Assembly (NCBI GenBank): GCA_002878315.1
Contig: PNIW01000033.1
Coordinates: 1-48,243, forward strand
Length of the DNA stretch: 48,243 bases
Reading direction: 5' to 3'
From: Mesoaciditoga sp.
GTDB taxonomy: Bacteria > Thermotogota > Thermotogae > Mesoaciditogales > Mesoaciditogaceae
Part shown: positions 33,970 to 42,935 of the stretch, piece after piece
Numbering within the stretch: position 1 is the stretch's first letter
How the letters are laid out: each line of letters begins with the position of its first letter
Position numbers and translations under genes: made by a program
The notes under the pieces: generated by a model
Told to the model about the DNA's origin: nothing
Seen by the model: the letters and a program-made list of their open reading frames with translations, nothing else
The model's database searches: none

Positions 33970-35178
33970 GTGGACGCTTATTTTGAGATGTTTTCGGGCA
34001 TAAGCGGAAATATGACTCTTGGGGCTCTGATAGATCTCGGACTTGATCCCGAACTTTTGAAATCCGAACTTGGGAAATTACATTTAGAAGACGAGTACGA
34101 GATAATAACACAGAAAGTTTCAAGGTCTCACATAGGTGGAACTTACGTTGATGTGAAATTGCACCATCACGATCATGATAAAGATCACGAGCATCATGAT
34201 CACGATCATGAACATGAGCATCATGGAAGAAATTTGGAAGACATAAACAGAATAATAGATTCAAGTGCGCTGTCGAAAAATGTGAAGGAAAAAAGTAAGG
34301 CCATCTTTATGAACCTTGCGAAGGCCGAGGCAAAAGTTCACAGAACGGAGATCAACAAGATCCATTTCCACGAAGTGGGGGCAGTTGATGCGATCGTCGA
34401 CATAGTAGGTTCTGTCATAGGATTTGAACTCTTGGAAATTGATAGAATATACGCCTCCGCTATAAACACAGGTCAGGGATATGTAATGGCCGCGCACGGA
34501 AAGTTGCCCGTACCGGCGCCTGCTACGGCCGAGTTGCTAAAGAATGTTCCGATATATTCAAGTGGTACGGAAAAAGAACTTACAACACCAACGGGCGCTG
34601 CCATAATAACAACCTTAGCCTCTTATTTTGGTCCGAGACCTCTCATGAGCGTGGAGAAGATCGGGTACGGTGCAGGCACATATGAGATAGAGATACCGAA
34701 TCTCTTGAGAATAAGCCTTGGAAAAGTGGAAAGAATTTCCAGAAAAGTGAAGGTTATAGAAACGAATATCGACGATATGAATCCGCAGTTTTACGAATCA
34801 ATAATGGAAAGATTGTTTCACGAAGGCGCTTTAGACGTTTATTTTACACCCATTCAGATGAAAAAGAATCGCCCGGCCGTCAAGATAAGCGTTATTACCG
34901 AAGAACAGAACGTCGAAAGGATAAATGCCATACTTTTGAAGGAAACAACAACTTTAGGAGTCAGGATCTTTGACGTTGAAAGGGAAACTCTCGAAAGAGA
35001 GACAAAAGAGGTAAACACAAAATGGGGAAAGGTAAGGGTAAAGGTAGGATTGCTCAACGGGAAAGCGGTCAACTTTTCTCCAGAATATGAAGATTGTAAA
35101 AAGATATCATCTGATTTCGGCGTACCAATCAAAGAAGTTTATATGAACGTTTATTCGGCTCTTGAATTTAAAGAGTGA
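33970..35178 (+). CDS. larC: LarC, nickel insertion protein (single unsplit ORF)
   Basis: CTP-dependent nickel-inserting cyclometallase that completes the nickel-pincer nucleotide. The N-terminal domain has FSGISGNM; a histidine-rich metal-binding stretch follows at about residues 63-86 with alternating His and Asp. HFHEVGAVDAIVDIVG then comes, and the C-terminal half has ETNIDDMNPQ, the LarC2 signature. In some lactobacilli LarC needs a frameshift to make the full protein; here it is one open frame. The start at GTG 33970 fits AGGAGTGATC upstream; GTG 33961 is the alternative. No larA follows directly. Confidence 0.95.
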   Translation: MDAYFEMFSGISGNMTLGALIDLGLDPELLKSELGKLHLEDEYEIITQKVSRSHIGGTYVDVKLHHHDHDKDHEHHDHDHEHEHHGRNLEDINRIIDSSALSKNVKEKSKAIFMNLAKAEAKVHRTEINKIHFHEVGAVDAIVDIVGSVIGFELLEIDRIYASAINTGQGYVMAAHGKLPVPAPATAELLKNVPIYSSGTEKELTTPTGAAIITTLASYFGPRPLMSVEKIGYGAGTYEIEIPNLLRISLGKVERISRKVKVIETNIDDMNPQFYESIMERLFHEGALDVYFTPIQMKKNRPAVKISVITEEQNVERINAILLKETTTLGVRIFDVERETLERETKEVNTKWGKVRVKVGLLNGKAVNFSPEYEDCKKISSDFGVPIKEVYMNVYSALEFKE

Positions 35179-35259
35179 AGAACCTAAGAAATATTTGTGC
35201 CACATGCCAGATTGATGTCTGAAAGATGATTTTGTCATTATAAAAAAGGAGGAATTAAA

Positions 35260-36348
35260 ATGTCTGTTGTTTATTTTACGGATATGACGACAACGCCGGG
35301 AATGGGGCTTCTTGACAAATTGAGAATCCTTATAGATAAGGCCGGGATTTCTAAAATAATTAAAAAGGATGATCTCGTCGCGGTAAAGATTCACTTTGGA
35401 GAATACGGAAATATGGCTTACATAAGGCCCAATTACACGCGTGTTGTGGCGGACAGGATCAAGGCACTTGGAGGAAAGCCGTTTCTTACAGACGCGAATA
35501 CGCTCTACAAAGGAAGCAGAACGAATGCCGTGGATCATTTATGGACCGCAACCGTTAATGGCTTTGCTCAAGAAGTTACGGGAATGCCAGTAATAATAGC
35601 CGACGGTCTAAGAGGAAATGATGAGACAGAGATACCGGTCGATGGCGAATATGTAAAAAATGCGAAGATAGGTTCTGCGATAGCCCTTGCAGATGTTATC
35701 ATAGCCCTTACCCATTTCAAAGGCCATGAACAGACAGGCTTTGGTGGCACTTTGAAAAATCTTGGGATGGGATCGGCCTCGAGAGCGGGTAAACTCGAGC
35801 AACATTCGACATCAAAGCCCATTGTCAATGTTGATAATTGCACAGCCTGTGGAATGTGTGAAAGATACTGTCCGACCGGCGCTGTCAAAGTTGTCAAATT
35901 TGAGAACGGAAAAAGGTATGCTGTTATAGATTACGATACCTGTATAGGTTGCGGTCAGTGCGTTGCAATGTGCAATTATGGAGCCATGGTTCCGCAATGG
36001 AATGCTTCGTCAGAACTTTTGAGTATGAAAATTGCCGAGTATACAAAGGCTGTTCTTAAAGACAAAAAAGGATTGTTCGTCTCTTTTATAACAAATGTTT
36101 CTCCCGACTGCGATTGCTGGTCAATTAACCGCCCTCCTGTTGCTCCGGACATAGGGATCGCGGCAAGCACAGATCCTGTAGCCCTCGATCAGGCATGCAT
36201 AGATCTTGTGATAAAGAATGTCGGAAAAGATCCATTCAAGGAAGTTCACCCGGATGTATCGTGGGAAGCACAACTCGAGCATGCCGAAAAGATAGGACTT
36301 GGAAGCAGAAAGTATGAATTACAAACTGTCGGTATAGCGTTAAGGTAA
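35260..36348 (+). CDS. DUF362 iron-sulfur protein with two [4Fe-4S] motifs
   Basis: DUF362-family protein, function not established. The N-terminal DUF362 domain contains KIHFGEYGNMAYIRP near 45-60 and LTHFKGHEQTGFGGTLKN near 150. Two ferredoxin motifs follow: CTACGMCERYCP near 195 and CIGCGQCVAMC near 228. The C-terminal part has the family motif SPDCDCWS. Such proteins are often found as electron carriers or as ferredoxin-like adaptors. It begins after AAAGGAGG, 82 nt after larC, so it may be read with the lar genes; a link to nickel-pincer chemistry is only a guess. Confidence 0.9.
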   Translation: MSVVYFTDMTTTPGMGLLDKLRILIDKAGISKIIKKDDLVAVKIHFGEYGNMAYIRPNYTRVVADRIKALGGKPFLTDANTLYKGSRTNAVDHLWTATVNGFAQEVTGMPVIIADGLRGNDETEIPVDGEYVKNAKIGSAIALADVIIALTHFKGHEQTGFGGTLKNLGMGSASRAGKLEQHSTSKPIVNVDNCTACGMCERYCPTGAVKVVKFENGKRYAVIDYDTCIGCGQCVAMCNYGAMVPQWNASSELLSMKIAEYTKAVLKDKKGLFVSFITNVSPDCDCWSINRPPVAPDIGIAASTDPVALDQACIDLVIKNVGKDPFKEVHPDVSWEAQLEHAEKIGLGSRKYELQTVGIALR

Positions 36349-36352
36349 GATT

Positions 36353-36380
36353 TTGCTATAGTATTTGATTATGGTAAAAT
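36353..36380 (+). promoter_or_regulatory. yebC promoter with extended -10
   Basis: TTGCTA (36353-36358), 16 nt, and TGG-TAAAAT with the hexamer at 36375-36380. Confidence 0.55.
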
Positions 36381-36413
36381 ATTTTGAAAAGTTAAAAATC
36401 AGGAGGGATTTTA

Positions 36414-37172
36414 ATGTCTGGTCACAATAAGTGGGCCAATATAAAACACAGAAAAGAAGCGCAAGACAGCAAAAAGTCAGCCGAATTCACCAAGATAATA
36501 AGAGAGTTAACGGTTGCGGCACGTTCGGGTGGTGGAGATCCAGATATGAATCCACGCCTTAGGGTGGCGATTGAAAAGGCGAGAGAGGCTAATATGCCAA
36601 AAGACACCGTTGAAAGGGCTATAAAAAGAGGAACCGGCGAACTTGAAGGTGTGAATTATGAAGAAATAATGTACGAAGGATATGCGCCTGCCGGTGTCGC
36701 TCTTTACATAAGCACATTGACCGATAACAAAAATAGAACTATCGCGGATATCAGGCATGTGCTTACAAAGTACGGTGGCAGTATTGCCGAAGGTGGTAGC
36801 GTCTCATGGCAATTCGAAAGAAAGGGCGTCATAACAGTATCAAAGGAAAATGTCTCTGATCCGGACGAATTCATGATGAAAGCAATAGACGCTGGAGCCG
36901 AAGACATAAAGGAAGATGAAGACACATACACGATCATGACACAACCAGAGTCCCTTTACAAAGTTGTCGATGCTTTGAAGGATGAATACAAAATAGACTC
37001 GTATGAGCCCACCTTCGTGTCCAAGATGAACGTTCATGTAAGTGGAAAGGATGCCGAAAAAGTTCTCCAACTTATAAATGCCCTCGAAGAATTAGATGAT
37101 GTTCAGGAGGTTTATTCTAATTTCGATATTGATGACAAAGAACTCGAAGAAATAATGTCGAGAATCGGCTGA
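36414..37172 (+). CDS. yebC: YebC/PmpR-family protein (translation factor/regulator)
   Basis: Conserved 252-residue protein with the diagnostic start [14 protein letters not shown]. It continues with [28 protein letters not shown], and three domains complete the fold. Long annotated as a transcriptional regulator, the family is now also tied to relief of ribosome stalling on difficult peptide motifs. AGGAGGG lies just upstream of the ATG. It has its own promoter and leads the run of genes that follows. Confidence 0.96.
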   Translation: MSGHNKWANIKHRKEAQDSKKSAEFTKIIRELTVAARSGGGDPDMNPRLRVAIEKAREANMPKDTVERAIKRGTGELEGVNYEEIMYEGYAPAGVALYISTLTDNKNRTIADIRHVLTKYGGSIAEGGSVSWQFERKGVITVSKENVSDPDEFMMKAIDAGAEDIKEDEDTYTIMTQPESLYKVVDALKDEYKIDSYEPTFVSKMNVHVSGKDAEKVLQLINALEELDDVQEVYSNFDIDDKELEEIMSRIG

Positions 37173-37176
37173 TAAA

Positions 37177-38010
37177 ATGCTTCAGCGCGTAGATCTTCAC
37201 TTTCACAGTAATCATTCCGACGGCGTTTTTCCGGTAAGAGACGTGCTTGAGATTGTTGCCGGCGGCAATGTTGTTTTTGCCTCTCTGACCGATCACGATT
37301 CTATAAATGGTGTGAAAGAGGCTCTCGAAATAGCGCCGCGTTTGGGAATAAAATTAATCCCGGGCGTTGAAATTTCGACGATGTATGAAGATGGAGAGGT
37401 TCACATACTTGGATACGATTTTGACCCTGACGATAAAAACTTCAACGAATTTTTACGAGTTAGATTTGAAGAAAGAGTTGAAAAGGTACGTCAGACAGTT
37501 AAGAAATTGAATGATTTGGGTTATAACATAACTTTTGACGATGTGATGGAGCAATCACCTGGGCCATTTGTCGGAAGGCCAAATGTTGCAAGAGCTCTTT
37601 TGCAGAAGGGGTATATAAAGGCATTCAAAGATGCTTTTACCCCTGAACTTATAGGAGACAAAGGAAGAGCCTACGTTCCTCCAAGAGGACTCGATCCGCG
37701 TGAAGCCATTCACAGAATTCATCTTGCAGGTGGATGGGCAGTCCTTGCGCATCCAGGCCTTTACAAAAATAACATAAAGGCTGGCCTTGAAGAGGTTGAT
37801 ATAATGAAGATGATAGAATGGGGTCTCGATGGGATAGAGGCTTACCATTCACAGCATACCACAGCCCAGTCGAAATTTTATCATGAAATCGGAAGAATTC
37901 ACGGCTTGAGGATAACTGTGGGAACCGATTACCATGAAGGGACGTATCCGATAGAGATAATGAATGTTCCAAGAGAAGTTATTCTCGAACTTTTGAAGAT
38001 CGCAAGGTGA
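37177..38010 (+). CDS. PHP-domain phosphoesterase
   Basis: Metal-dependent phosphoesterase of the YciV/TrpH-like group, which includes nucleoside 3',5'-bisphosphate phosphatases and 5'-3' RNases. Metal ligands are visible in DLHFHSNHSDG, LTDHDS, GVEIST, AVLAHPGLY, YHSQHT and GTDYHEG. At 277 residues it has only the PHP domain and its usual helical insert. No strong Shine-Dalgarno precedes ATG 37177; it starts 4 nt after yebC and probably depends on that gene's translation. Confidence 0.92.
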   Translation: MLQRVDLHFHSNHSDGVFPVRDVLEIVAGGNVVFASLTDHDSINGVKEALEIAPRLGIKLIPGVEISTMYEDGEVHILGYDFDPDDKNFNEFLRVRFEERVEKVRQTVKKLNDLGYNITFDDVMEQSPGPFVGRPNVARALLQKGYIKAFKDAFTPELIGDKGRAYVPPRGLDPREAIHRIHLAGGWAVLAHPGLYKNNIKAGLEEVDIMKMIEWGLDGIEAYHSQHTTAQSKFYHEIGRIHGLRITVGTDYHEGTYPIEIMNVPREVILELLKIAR

Positions 38011-38015
38011 TCGAT

Positions 38016-38954
38016 TTGAAGAAGATGGTACTGTTTGGGTTGGCACTTTTGATAGTCTTTATTGCGTTTGGTGCTCCAAGAAGTACCATTTTTTTGTCCG
38101 TGGGTCCTTCGGTATCTTCAAAATTAACCATAAATTCATCCGTTCAAATGGATCTTGAATTCTGGGTTGCGAGGGTTGAAGGTTATTTTTCTACCTCTAT
38201 TTATGCTGGAAACAATACGATTTTCTTCACGCCTTACGCATCGCAACTTTTCAAGTACGTGGATTTTGACTGGGGTATCTTTAAAGTCGAATATGGTGCG
38301 ACTTCTACACATTCAGATTCATTTTTGACACCTTGGGATATAGGCACTCTTCCGAACGGATGGAGCGTTTTCTTAAATGGAAAAGCTGGAGATAACGAGC
38401 TTTCTTTCGCGTACGATAGAGGCACATATTTCGCAAGGCTGAAAAGTTTTATCTACCTTGATACTTTTTGGTACCAAAATGCCTTTTTAATTACAACGAA
38501 GGTAGGCTCTATCTTTTTTATGGCTGGTAAGAGCGGGAATGCTTATGGATTTGGAATTGCGGGAAATTACGGAGATTTTTCTAATACTCTTATGGCCTTT
38601 TCTGATCCTGTTAATCTTTTCCCAAATTTGAATTGTCAGATACCATCTCGATACGCATGGATATCATCTTACAAAACCGGTGATCTGTCTTTGATCTTTG
38701 CCATGACAGAAAAAGAATTTGAGATCGAAGGTAAAATTCCCTTTGAATTTTTGAATGGAAATATGTTAGTTTCATTTTCAGGATATTATGTAAGCCAGTA
38801 CCAACCTCTTTACGATATCGGAGGGTATATATCTTACACCAAGCCGATTTCGGACAATCTCGATCTTTTTGTTGATATCGCCTCGAACGGAAACCTTATC
38901 GGAATCCAACCATCTTCTCCGGTTCTGTGGGCTGGAGTGAAATGGAGGTTTTGA
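38016..38954 (+). CDS. Secreted beta-barrel-like protein, probable outer-membrane (toga) protein
   Basis: No named family recognised. It starts at TTG 38016 after AAGGTGATC. A Sec signal covers about residues 1-20 (MKKMVLFGLALL ... FGAP). The mature part is made of alternating amphipathic strands, rich in Tyr, Phe, Ser and Gly. It ends in GVKWRF, a terminal phenylalanine strand of the kind used as the signal for outer-membrane barrel insertion. No cysteine-based sites or enzyme motifs are seen. It shares NELSFAYDRG with NELTFGYNQG of the protein at 18926. Confidence 0.65.
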   Translation: MKKMVLFGLALLIVFIAFGAPRSTIFLSVGPSVSSKLTINSSVQMDLEFWVARVEGYFSTSIYAGNNTIFFTPYASQLFKYVDFDWGIFKVEYGATSTHSDSFLTPWDIGTLPNGWSVFLNGKAGDNELSFAYDRGTYFARLKSFIYLDTFWYQNAFLITTKVGSIFFMAGKSGNAYGFGIAGNYGDFSNTLMAFSDPVNLFPNLNCQIPSRYAWISSYKTGDLSLIFAMTEKEFEIEGKIPFEFLNGNMLVSFSGYYVSQYQPLYDIGGYISYTKPISDNLDLFVDIASNGNLIGIQPSSPVLWAGVKWRF

Positions 38955-38955
38955 A

Positions 38956-39735
38956 TTGTTAGACGATAAATCTTTCATGAAATTTGCCGAAGAGATAAGA
39001 AAATATCTCAATTTTGACATGTCAGGTTATAAAATAGAAAGAATGAAAAGAAGAGTAGACCTTTTAATGAAGAGATATGGTTTTGACGATTACGACAGTT
39101 ACATAAAAGTGCTGAAAGAAAATCCATCAAAAGAAAGAGAATTTTTTGATAGAATAACTATAAACGTTTCCGAATTTTTTAGAAATCCAGATAGATGGGA
39201 AAAATTCAAATCTTTTCTCTCTTCCGAAATCAAAAGATCGAGCACTGCGAAGATATGGAGCGCAGGCTGTGCGACTGGAGAAGAGCCATACACGGTTGGG
39301 ATAATACTTGAGGAGTTAAACGCCCCTTCAGGTTTTAGCGTTTTAGCGACGGACATAGACAATGATGCCTTGGAAATCGCAAGGGACGGCATCTATGAGT
39401 CAAAATCTCTCGTTAACGTTGACAAACCACTGCTTGCAAAGTATTTTACGCAGATAGACAGTTCGCACTGGAAAATTTCTGAAAGAGTAAAGCGGAGAAT
39501 AAATTTCAAAAGGCATAACATGCTGTCAGATCCCTTTGAAAAAGAGTTTTACGCGATAATATGCAGAAATGTCGTTATATACTTTGAGGCAGATATCAAA
39601 GACAAGTTGTATGCCAATTTTTCTAAATCTTTGAAAAGTGGCGGTATACTTTTCATAGGTGGAACAGAAAGGATCTTCAATGCTTTCCAAATCGGCCTTC
39701 AACCAATAGAGCCATTTTTCTACAGAAAAGTGTGA
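38956..39735 (+). CDS. cheR: Chemotaxis protein methyltransferase CheR
   Basis: SAM-dependent methylation of receptor glutamates. The N-terminal CheR domain has the basic helix YKIERMKRRVDLLMKR near 25-40 and DRITINVSEFFRNPDRW. The SAM domain has WSAGCATGEEPYTVG, DIDNDALEIAR and ICRNVVIYF. The length of 259 residues is normal. It starts at TTG 38956, 7 nt after GGAGGT. No receptors or other che genes are in the window, so the chemotaxis cluster is elsewhere. Confidence 0.94.
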   Translation: MLDDKSFMKFAEEIRKYLNFDMSGYKIERMKRRVDLLMKRYGFDDYDSYIKVLKENPSKEREFFDRITINVSEFFRNPDRWEKFKSFLSSEIKRSSTAKIWSAGCATGEEPYTVGIILEELNAPSGFSVLATDIDNDALEIARDGIYESKSLVNVDKPLLAKYFTQIDSSHWKISERVKRRINFKRHNMLSDPFEKEFYAIICRNVVIYFEADIKDKLYANFSKSLKSGGILFIGGTERIFNAFQIGLQPIEPFFYRKV

Positions 39736-39738
39736 ATC

Positions 39739-40191
39739 ATGATCTTTCAATGGATTGTGGCCGCGATTGTTATATTGCTCGATCAACTCACGAAATACAT
39801 TGTTTCTACGAGAATGTCCCTGTGGGAAAGTATTCCTGTCTTAGGGCATTTTGTTAATATATTTTACGTCAAAAATACCGGCGTCGGCTTTAGTCTTTTC
39901 GAATTTAAAAGTGAATTTGTCGAATATTTAACCATTACGATCATTGCCGGCGTGGTGCTCTTTTCATTTTTGTGGAAAGATAAATCGAGATTTTTTCGTC
40001 TTTCAATGGGGCTGTTAATAGGAGGAGCCATATCCAACAATTTGATAAGCAGACCTATTTTTGGGTACGTGGTGGATTTCATTCAGATAGGATGGTGGCC
40101 TGTTTTTAACGTGGCAGATTCATGTGTGGTTGCAGGCGCAATAGGACTTGGAATATATTTTTTGAGAAGAAGTTATGGAAGAAACTCTTAA
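39739..40191 (+). CDS. lspA: Lipoprotein signal peptidase (SPase II)
   Basis: Membrane aspartic peptidase that cuts prolipoproteins before the lipid-modified cysteine, as needed for the two lipoproteins at 28374 and 29525. Four transmembrane helices are visible. The catalytic aspartates are D113 (VVDFI) and D127 (FNVADS). The NxGAAF motif is here NTGVGF, a mild variation. It starts 3 nt after cheR and overlaps rluD by 17 nt. Confidence 0.94.
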   Translation: MIFQWIVAAIVILLDQLTKYIVSTRMSLWESIPVLGHFVNIFYVKNTGVGFSLFEFKSEFVEYLTITIIAGVVLFSFLWKDKSRFFRLSMGLLIGGAISNNLISRPIFGYVVDFIQIGWWPVFNVADSCVVAGAIGLGIYFLRRSYGRNS

Positions 40192-41086
40192 AATTACGAT
40201 CACAAACCGTGAGGCAAGAAATAGGATAGATCTTGCAATGATAGAGTTTGCCCCTTCAAAAACATCGAGGACTGTGATCCAAAATCTCATAAAGTCTGGA
40301 AAAATAAAGGTCAATTCGAGAATCGTAAAACCTTCGTACAAATTGAAGATAGGAGATGTTATCGAGGCGACCTTTCCTCCTCCCGAGATTCCACAAATAG
40401 ATCCAGAAGAAATTCCTCTTAAGATCATTTACGAAGATGATTCGATAATAGTCATTAACAAACAAAGCGGCCTTGTTACCCATCCGACGTTGAAAAAGAC
40501 AACGGGAACACTTGTAAATGCGCTTTTGTGGTACTCGAAGGGATCTTTTTTCCCGTATATAGTCCATAGACTTGATAAAGATACAACCGGTGTGATCGTT
40601 GTAGCCAAGAATCCAGATGTTCAAAGGATCCTCTCTGCCCAGTTCAAAGCAAGGCAAACTTCGAAGATGTACTTTGCAATAGTCAATGGAACTCCTGATC
40701 AGAAAGAAGGGGAAATACTCGCTCCCATAGCGAGAAATCCTCAGGTTAGAACAAGAATGGACGTTTTAAATTGGGGAAGACCATCACACACTATTTACAG
40801 GGTTATAAAAAAATTTGGGACGTCTTCACTTATAACCGTTAAAATCATGACGGGACGTACCCATCAGATAAGGGTTCACATGAGTTATTTGGGAAATCCT
40901 GTCTTAGGTGATAAAATATATGGTAAGAAAAATAACGATTTTGATTGTCAAAGGCAGATGCTTCACGCCGCGATTCTTGAGATAAATCATCCGATCAGCG
41001 GGGAACGTATGAGATTTGTTGCTCCTCTTCCTGAGGACTTTAAGCAGATGCTCATAAAATTGTCTGGAGGAAAACATGCTAAATGA
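40175..41086 (+). CDS. rluD: RluD-family ribosomal large-subunit pseudouridine synthase
   Basis: Isomerises uridines in 23S rRNA. The S4 RNA-binding domain lies in residues 1 to about 75 (RNRIDLAMIEF, LIKSGKIKVN). The synthase domain has the catalytic aspartate D134 in HRLDKDTTGVIVVAKN and the downstream TGRTHQIRVHM motif. At 303 residues it is typical. The lspA-rluD pair is common in bacteria. Confidence 0.95.
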   Translation: MEETLKITITNREARNRIDLAMIEFAPSKTSRTVIQNLIKSGKIKVNSRIVKPSYKLKIGDVIEATFPPPEIPQIDPEEIPLKIIYEDDSIIVINKQSGLVTHPTLKKTTGTLVNALLWYSKGSFFPYIVHRLDKDTTGVIVVAKNPDVQRILSAQFKARQTSKMYFAIVNGTPDQKEGEILAPIARNPQVRTRMDVLNWGRPSHTIYRVIKKFGTSSLITVKIMTGRTHQIRVHMSYLGNPVLGDKIYGKKNNDFDCQRQMLHAAILEINHPISGERMRFVAPLPEDFKQMLIKLSGGKHAK

Positions 41087-41750
41087 TGTAAGAGTCTTTC
41101 TTTTCGAAGCGCTTGAAACTGTTCCGGCGGTTTTAATGGCGATTGTCCTTCATGAATATTTCCATGGTCTTGCTGCTTACATGCTTGGAGATGACACGGC
41201 GAAAAGAGCCGGAAGGCTGACTTTAAATCCGTTAAAACATCTCGATCCGATCGGAACTCTTGCGCTAATATTTTTTCATTTTGGGTGGGCAAGGCCGGTG
41301 CCCATAAGTTTTTGGAAATTGAGAAACCCACGCAGAGATATGGTTATAGTCTCTCTTGCAGGACCTCTTGCGAATCTCATAACCGGCTTTATAGCCGAAT
41401 TTATATACATAAGATCAAACCTTTTCATTTACGCAAGATATGCGCCAATTCTTCCGCTTCCGACCATTGTGACAAACCCATACATGTCTTATTTCGCCGA
41501 TGCCTTTGGAATCTTCATTTACATAAGTTATGTGCTCTTTGTCTTTAACCTTATTCCGATACCTCCTCTCGATGGATCAAAGGTGCTCGATGCGTTTTTG
41601 CCGACGAAATATATGAACTGGATCTTGAAATACGAAATATATGGCACGATAATCCTTTTTGTTCTCATACTTTTAGGAGTTGTTTATATCATTCTCAATC
41701 CGGCAGTTAACTGGCTTGTTATAAATTCTGCCAGACTATTTGTATGGTGA
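41076..41750 (+). CDS. Site-2-protease-family membrane metallopeptidase (M50)
   Basis: Intramembrane zinc protease. The zinc motif is HEYFH near residue 24 in the first transmembrane helix; the third ligand motif is LIPIPPLDGSK near 165. GRLTLNPLKHLDPIG, a hallmark of the small S2P group, follows the first motif. Several hydrophobic helices and no PDZ domain make it the compact 224-residue type, whose substrates are mostly unknown. GGAGG lies just before the ATG; it overlaps rluD by 11 nt. Confidence 0.92.
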   Translation: MLNDVRVFLFEALETVPAVLMAIVLHEYFHGLAAYMLGDDTAKRAGRLTLNPLKHLDPIGTLALIFFHFGWARPVPISFWKLRNPRRDMVIVSLAGPLANLITGFIAEFIYIRSNLFIYARYAPILPLPTIVTNPYMSYFADAFGIFIYISYVLFVFNLIPIPPLDGSKVLDAFLPTKYMNWILKYEIYGTIILFVLILLGVVYIILNPAVNWLVINSARLFVW

Positions 41751-41754
41751 TAGA

Positions 41755-42606
41755 ATGGATTACAAAATAAAGGTTTACATAGATAACATAGATTTTGACA
41801 GGACGACGATCGAAGATTCAGTGGAATTTGTGGATCTTAAAAATGCTTCTGTTATCCTTTCGGATCATGTTATAAATGATGCGAGGCCGGTTTGTGTTAT
41901 GAAAAATGGCTCTTTTGATATCCATTACAAAGGCCGTGTATCTCATATCGAAAGTGACGATCTGTTTCTTGCCATAGGAATGGCCATATCTCTTTTGGAC
42001 AATTTCAAAAATACGTTCATTTACAGAAATAGGTTTAGAGTCCTTTTTGTAAGAATGTTAGAATCTTTCATAATAAATGAAGAAGTTGAAGATATAAATG
42101 GTATGAGCCATTCGGAAAGAGTTGCCAAACTCGCGAAAAGATTTGGAGAATATCTTGGAATAAAAGGCGATGATCTTGATAAACTCGTTGAATTTGCGAT
42201 GCTTCATGATATAGGAAAGATAGGTCTCGAGCAGATTTTACTTTATTCGCCAACGAGAATAAGGAACTGGCTTCACAACGGACGTGATCATACGGTCGTT
42301 GGCTCTATATTTTTAGCGACGACGGGAATTTTAATGGACGCGGCCCCCGTGGCGCGCAGCCATCACGAAAGATGGGATGGAAAAGGGTATCCTGACAAAC
42401 TTAAGGGAAAAGAAATTCCATATTACGCGCGAATAATAGGCATTTGTGATTTTTTCGATGAGGCTACCAACACGGTCTCTTCGGAAATCTCTACGAGACC
42501 TCTTGAAAAATACGAAGCACTTGAGATGATAAAGGCAAATGCAGGTACAATGTTCGATCCAGAATTGACAGAAAAGTTTGTTGAGATGATGGAGATGGAA
42601 GTATAG
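41755..42606 (+). CDS. HD-GYP domain phosphodiesterase (cyclic di-GMP)
   Basis: The N-terminal region (about 95 residues) is unrecognised. The HD-GYP domain holds HSERVAKLAKRFG, the metal pair H151-D152 in MLHDIGK, RDHTVVGS, and HHERWDGKGYP starting at 203, with ARIIGICDFFDEATN after it. All features of an active cyclic di-GMP hydrolase are present. ATG 41755 is preferred over TTG 41740 for family fit. It probably balances the GGDEF enzyme at 20829-22514. Confidence 0.92.
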   Translation: MDYKIKVYIDNIDFDRTTIEDSVEFVDLKNASVILSDHVINDARPVCVMKNGSFDIHYKGRVSHIESDDLFLAIGMAISLLDNFKNTFIYRNRFRVLFVRMLESFIINEEVEDINGMSHSERVAKLAKRFGEYLGIKGDDLDKLVEFAMLHDIGKIGLEQILLYSPTRIRNWLHNGRDHTVVGSIFLATTGILMDAAPVARSHHERWDGKGYPDKLKGKEIPYYARIIGICDFFDEATNTVSSEISTRPLEKYEALEMIKANAGTMFDPELTEKFVEMMEMEV

Positions 42607-42607
42607 A

Positions 42608-42890
42608 ATGAACACCATGCATCCGTCTTTGACTGGGCAGGAACAAGCGGTTACTTTTTCGAAGAACTCCGACAAAGCACTCCCGTGTCGCACGGAAAGC
42701 TCCACTTATGGCTGCTTCCTCTCGGACCTGACCAGGTTCGTGGGATTCCGTCGCACAGGACCTTGTCTTCAACGTTCTCGAAGAAAGTCCCATTTCTTAC
42801 CCCTGCCAGCCTCGGAACGGCTTTCAGCCCCGCATAAAGCGGATTTCGGGTTGAGGGAACCGCTAACTCCCCGCTTAGCATGGTGTTCAT
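42608..42890 (-). ncRNA. ffs: Large (Alu-domain) signal recognition particle RNA
   Basis: On the minus strand the 5' part matches the Alu domain of bacterial large SRP RNA (GCTAAGCGGGGAG, then TTAGCGGTTCCCT, AACCCGAAATCCGCTTTATGCGGGG). The helix 8 core reads CCTGGTCAGGTCCGAGAGG then AAGCAGCC, the site bound by Ffh. The two ends pair perfectly over 13 bp (ATGAACACCATGC with its complement), which sets the length at 283 nt. This is the long Firmicutes/Thermotogota-type RNA, not the short 4.5S form. It runs opposite to the flanking operon. No U-rich terminator follows. Confidence 0.96.
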
Positions 42891-42894
42891 AAAG

Positions 42895-42922
42895 ATTCTA
42901 ACATATAAAAGACGAAAAACAA
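42895..42922 (-). promoter_or_regulatory. Promoter of the SRP RNA
   Basis: On the minus strand TTGTTT (42922-42917), 16 nt, and TGT-TAGAAT with the hexamer at 42900-42895, an extended -10. Start predicted at about 42888-42890, matching the end of the 13-bp terminal helix. It overlaps the ribosome binding site of the opposite ROK gene. Confidence 0.65.
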
Positions 42923-42935
42923 AGAGGTGGATCTT

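Noticed and set aside
33961-35178. Programmed frameshift in larC, as in lactobacilli
   Set aside because: The LarC1 and LarC2 parts are in one continuous frame here.
42608-42892. Several open frames on both strands over the SRP RNA
   Set aside because: The region is explained by the SRP RNA; the frames lack starts with ribosome binding sites.
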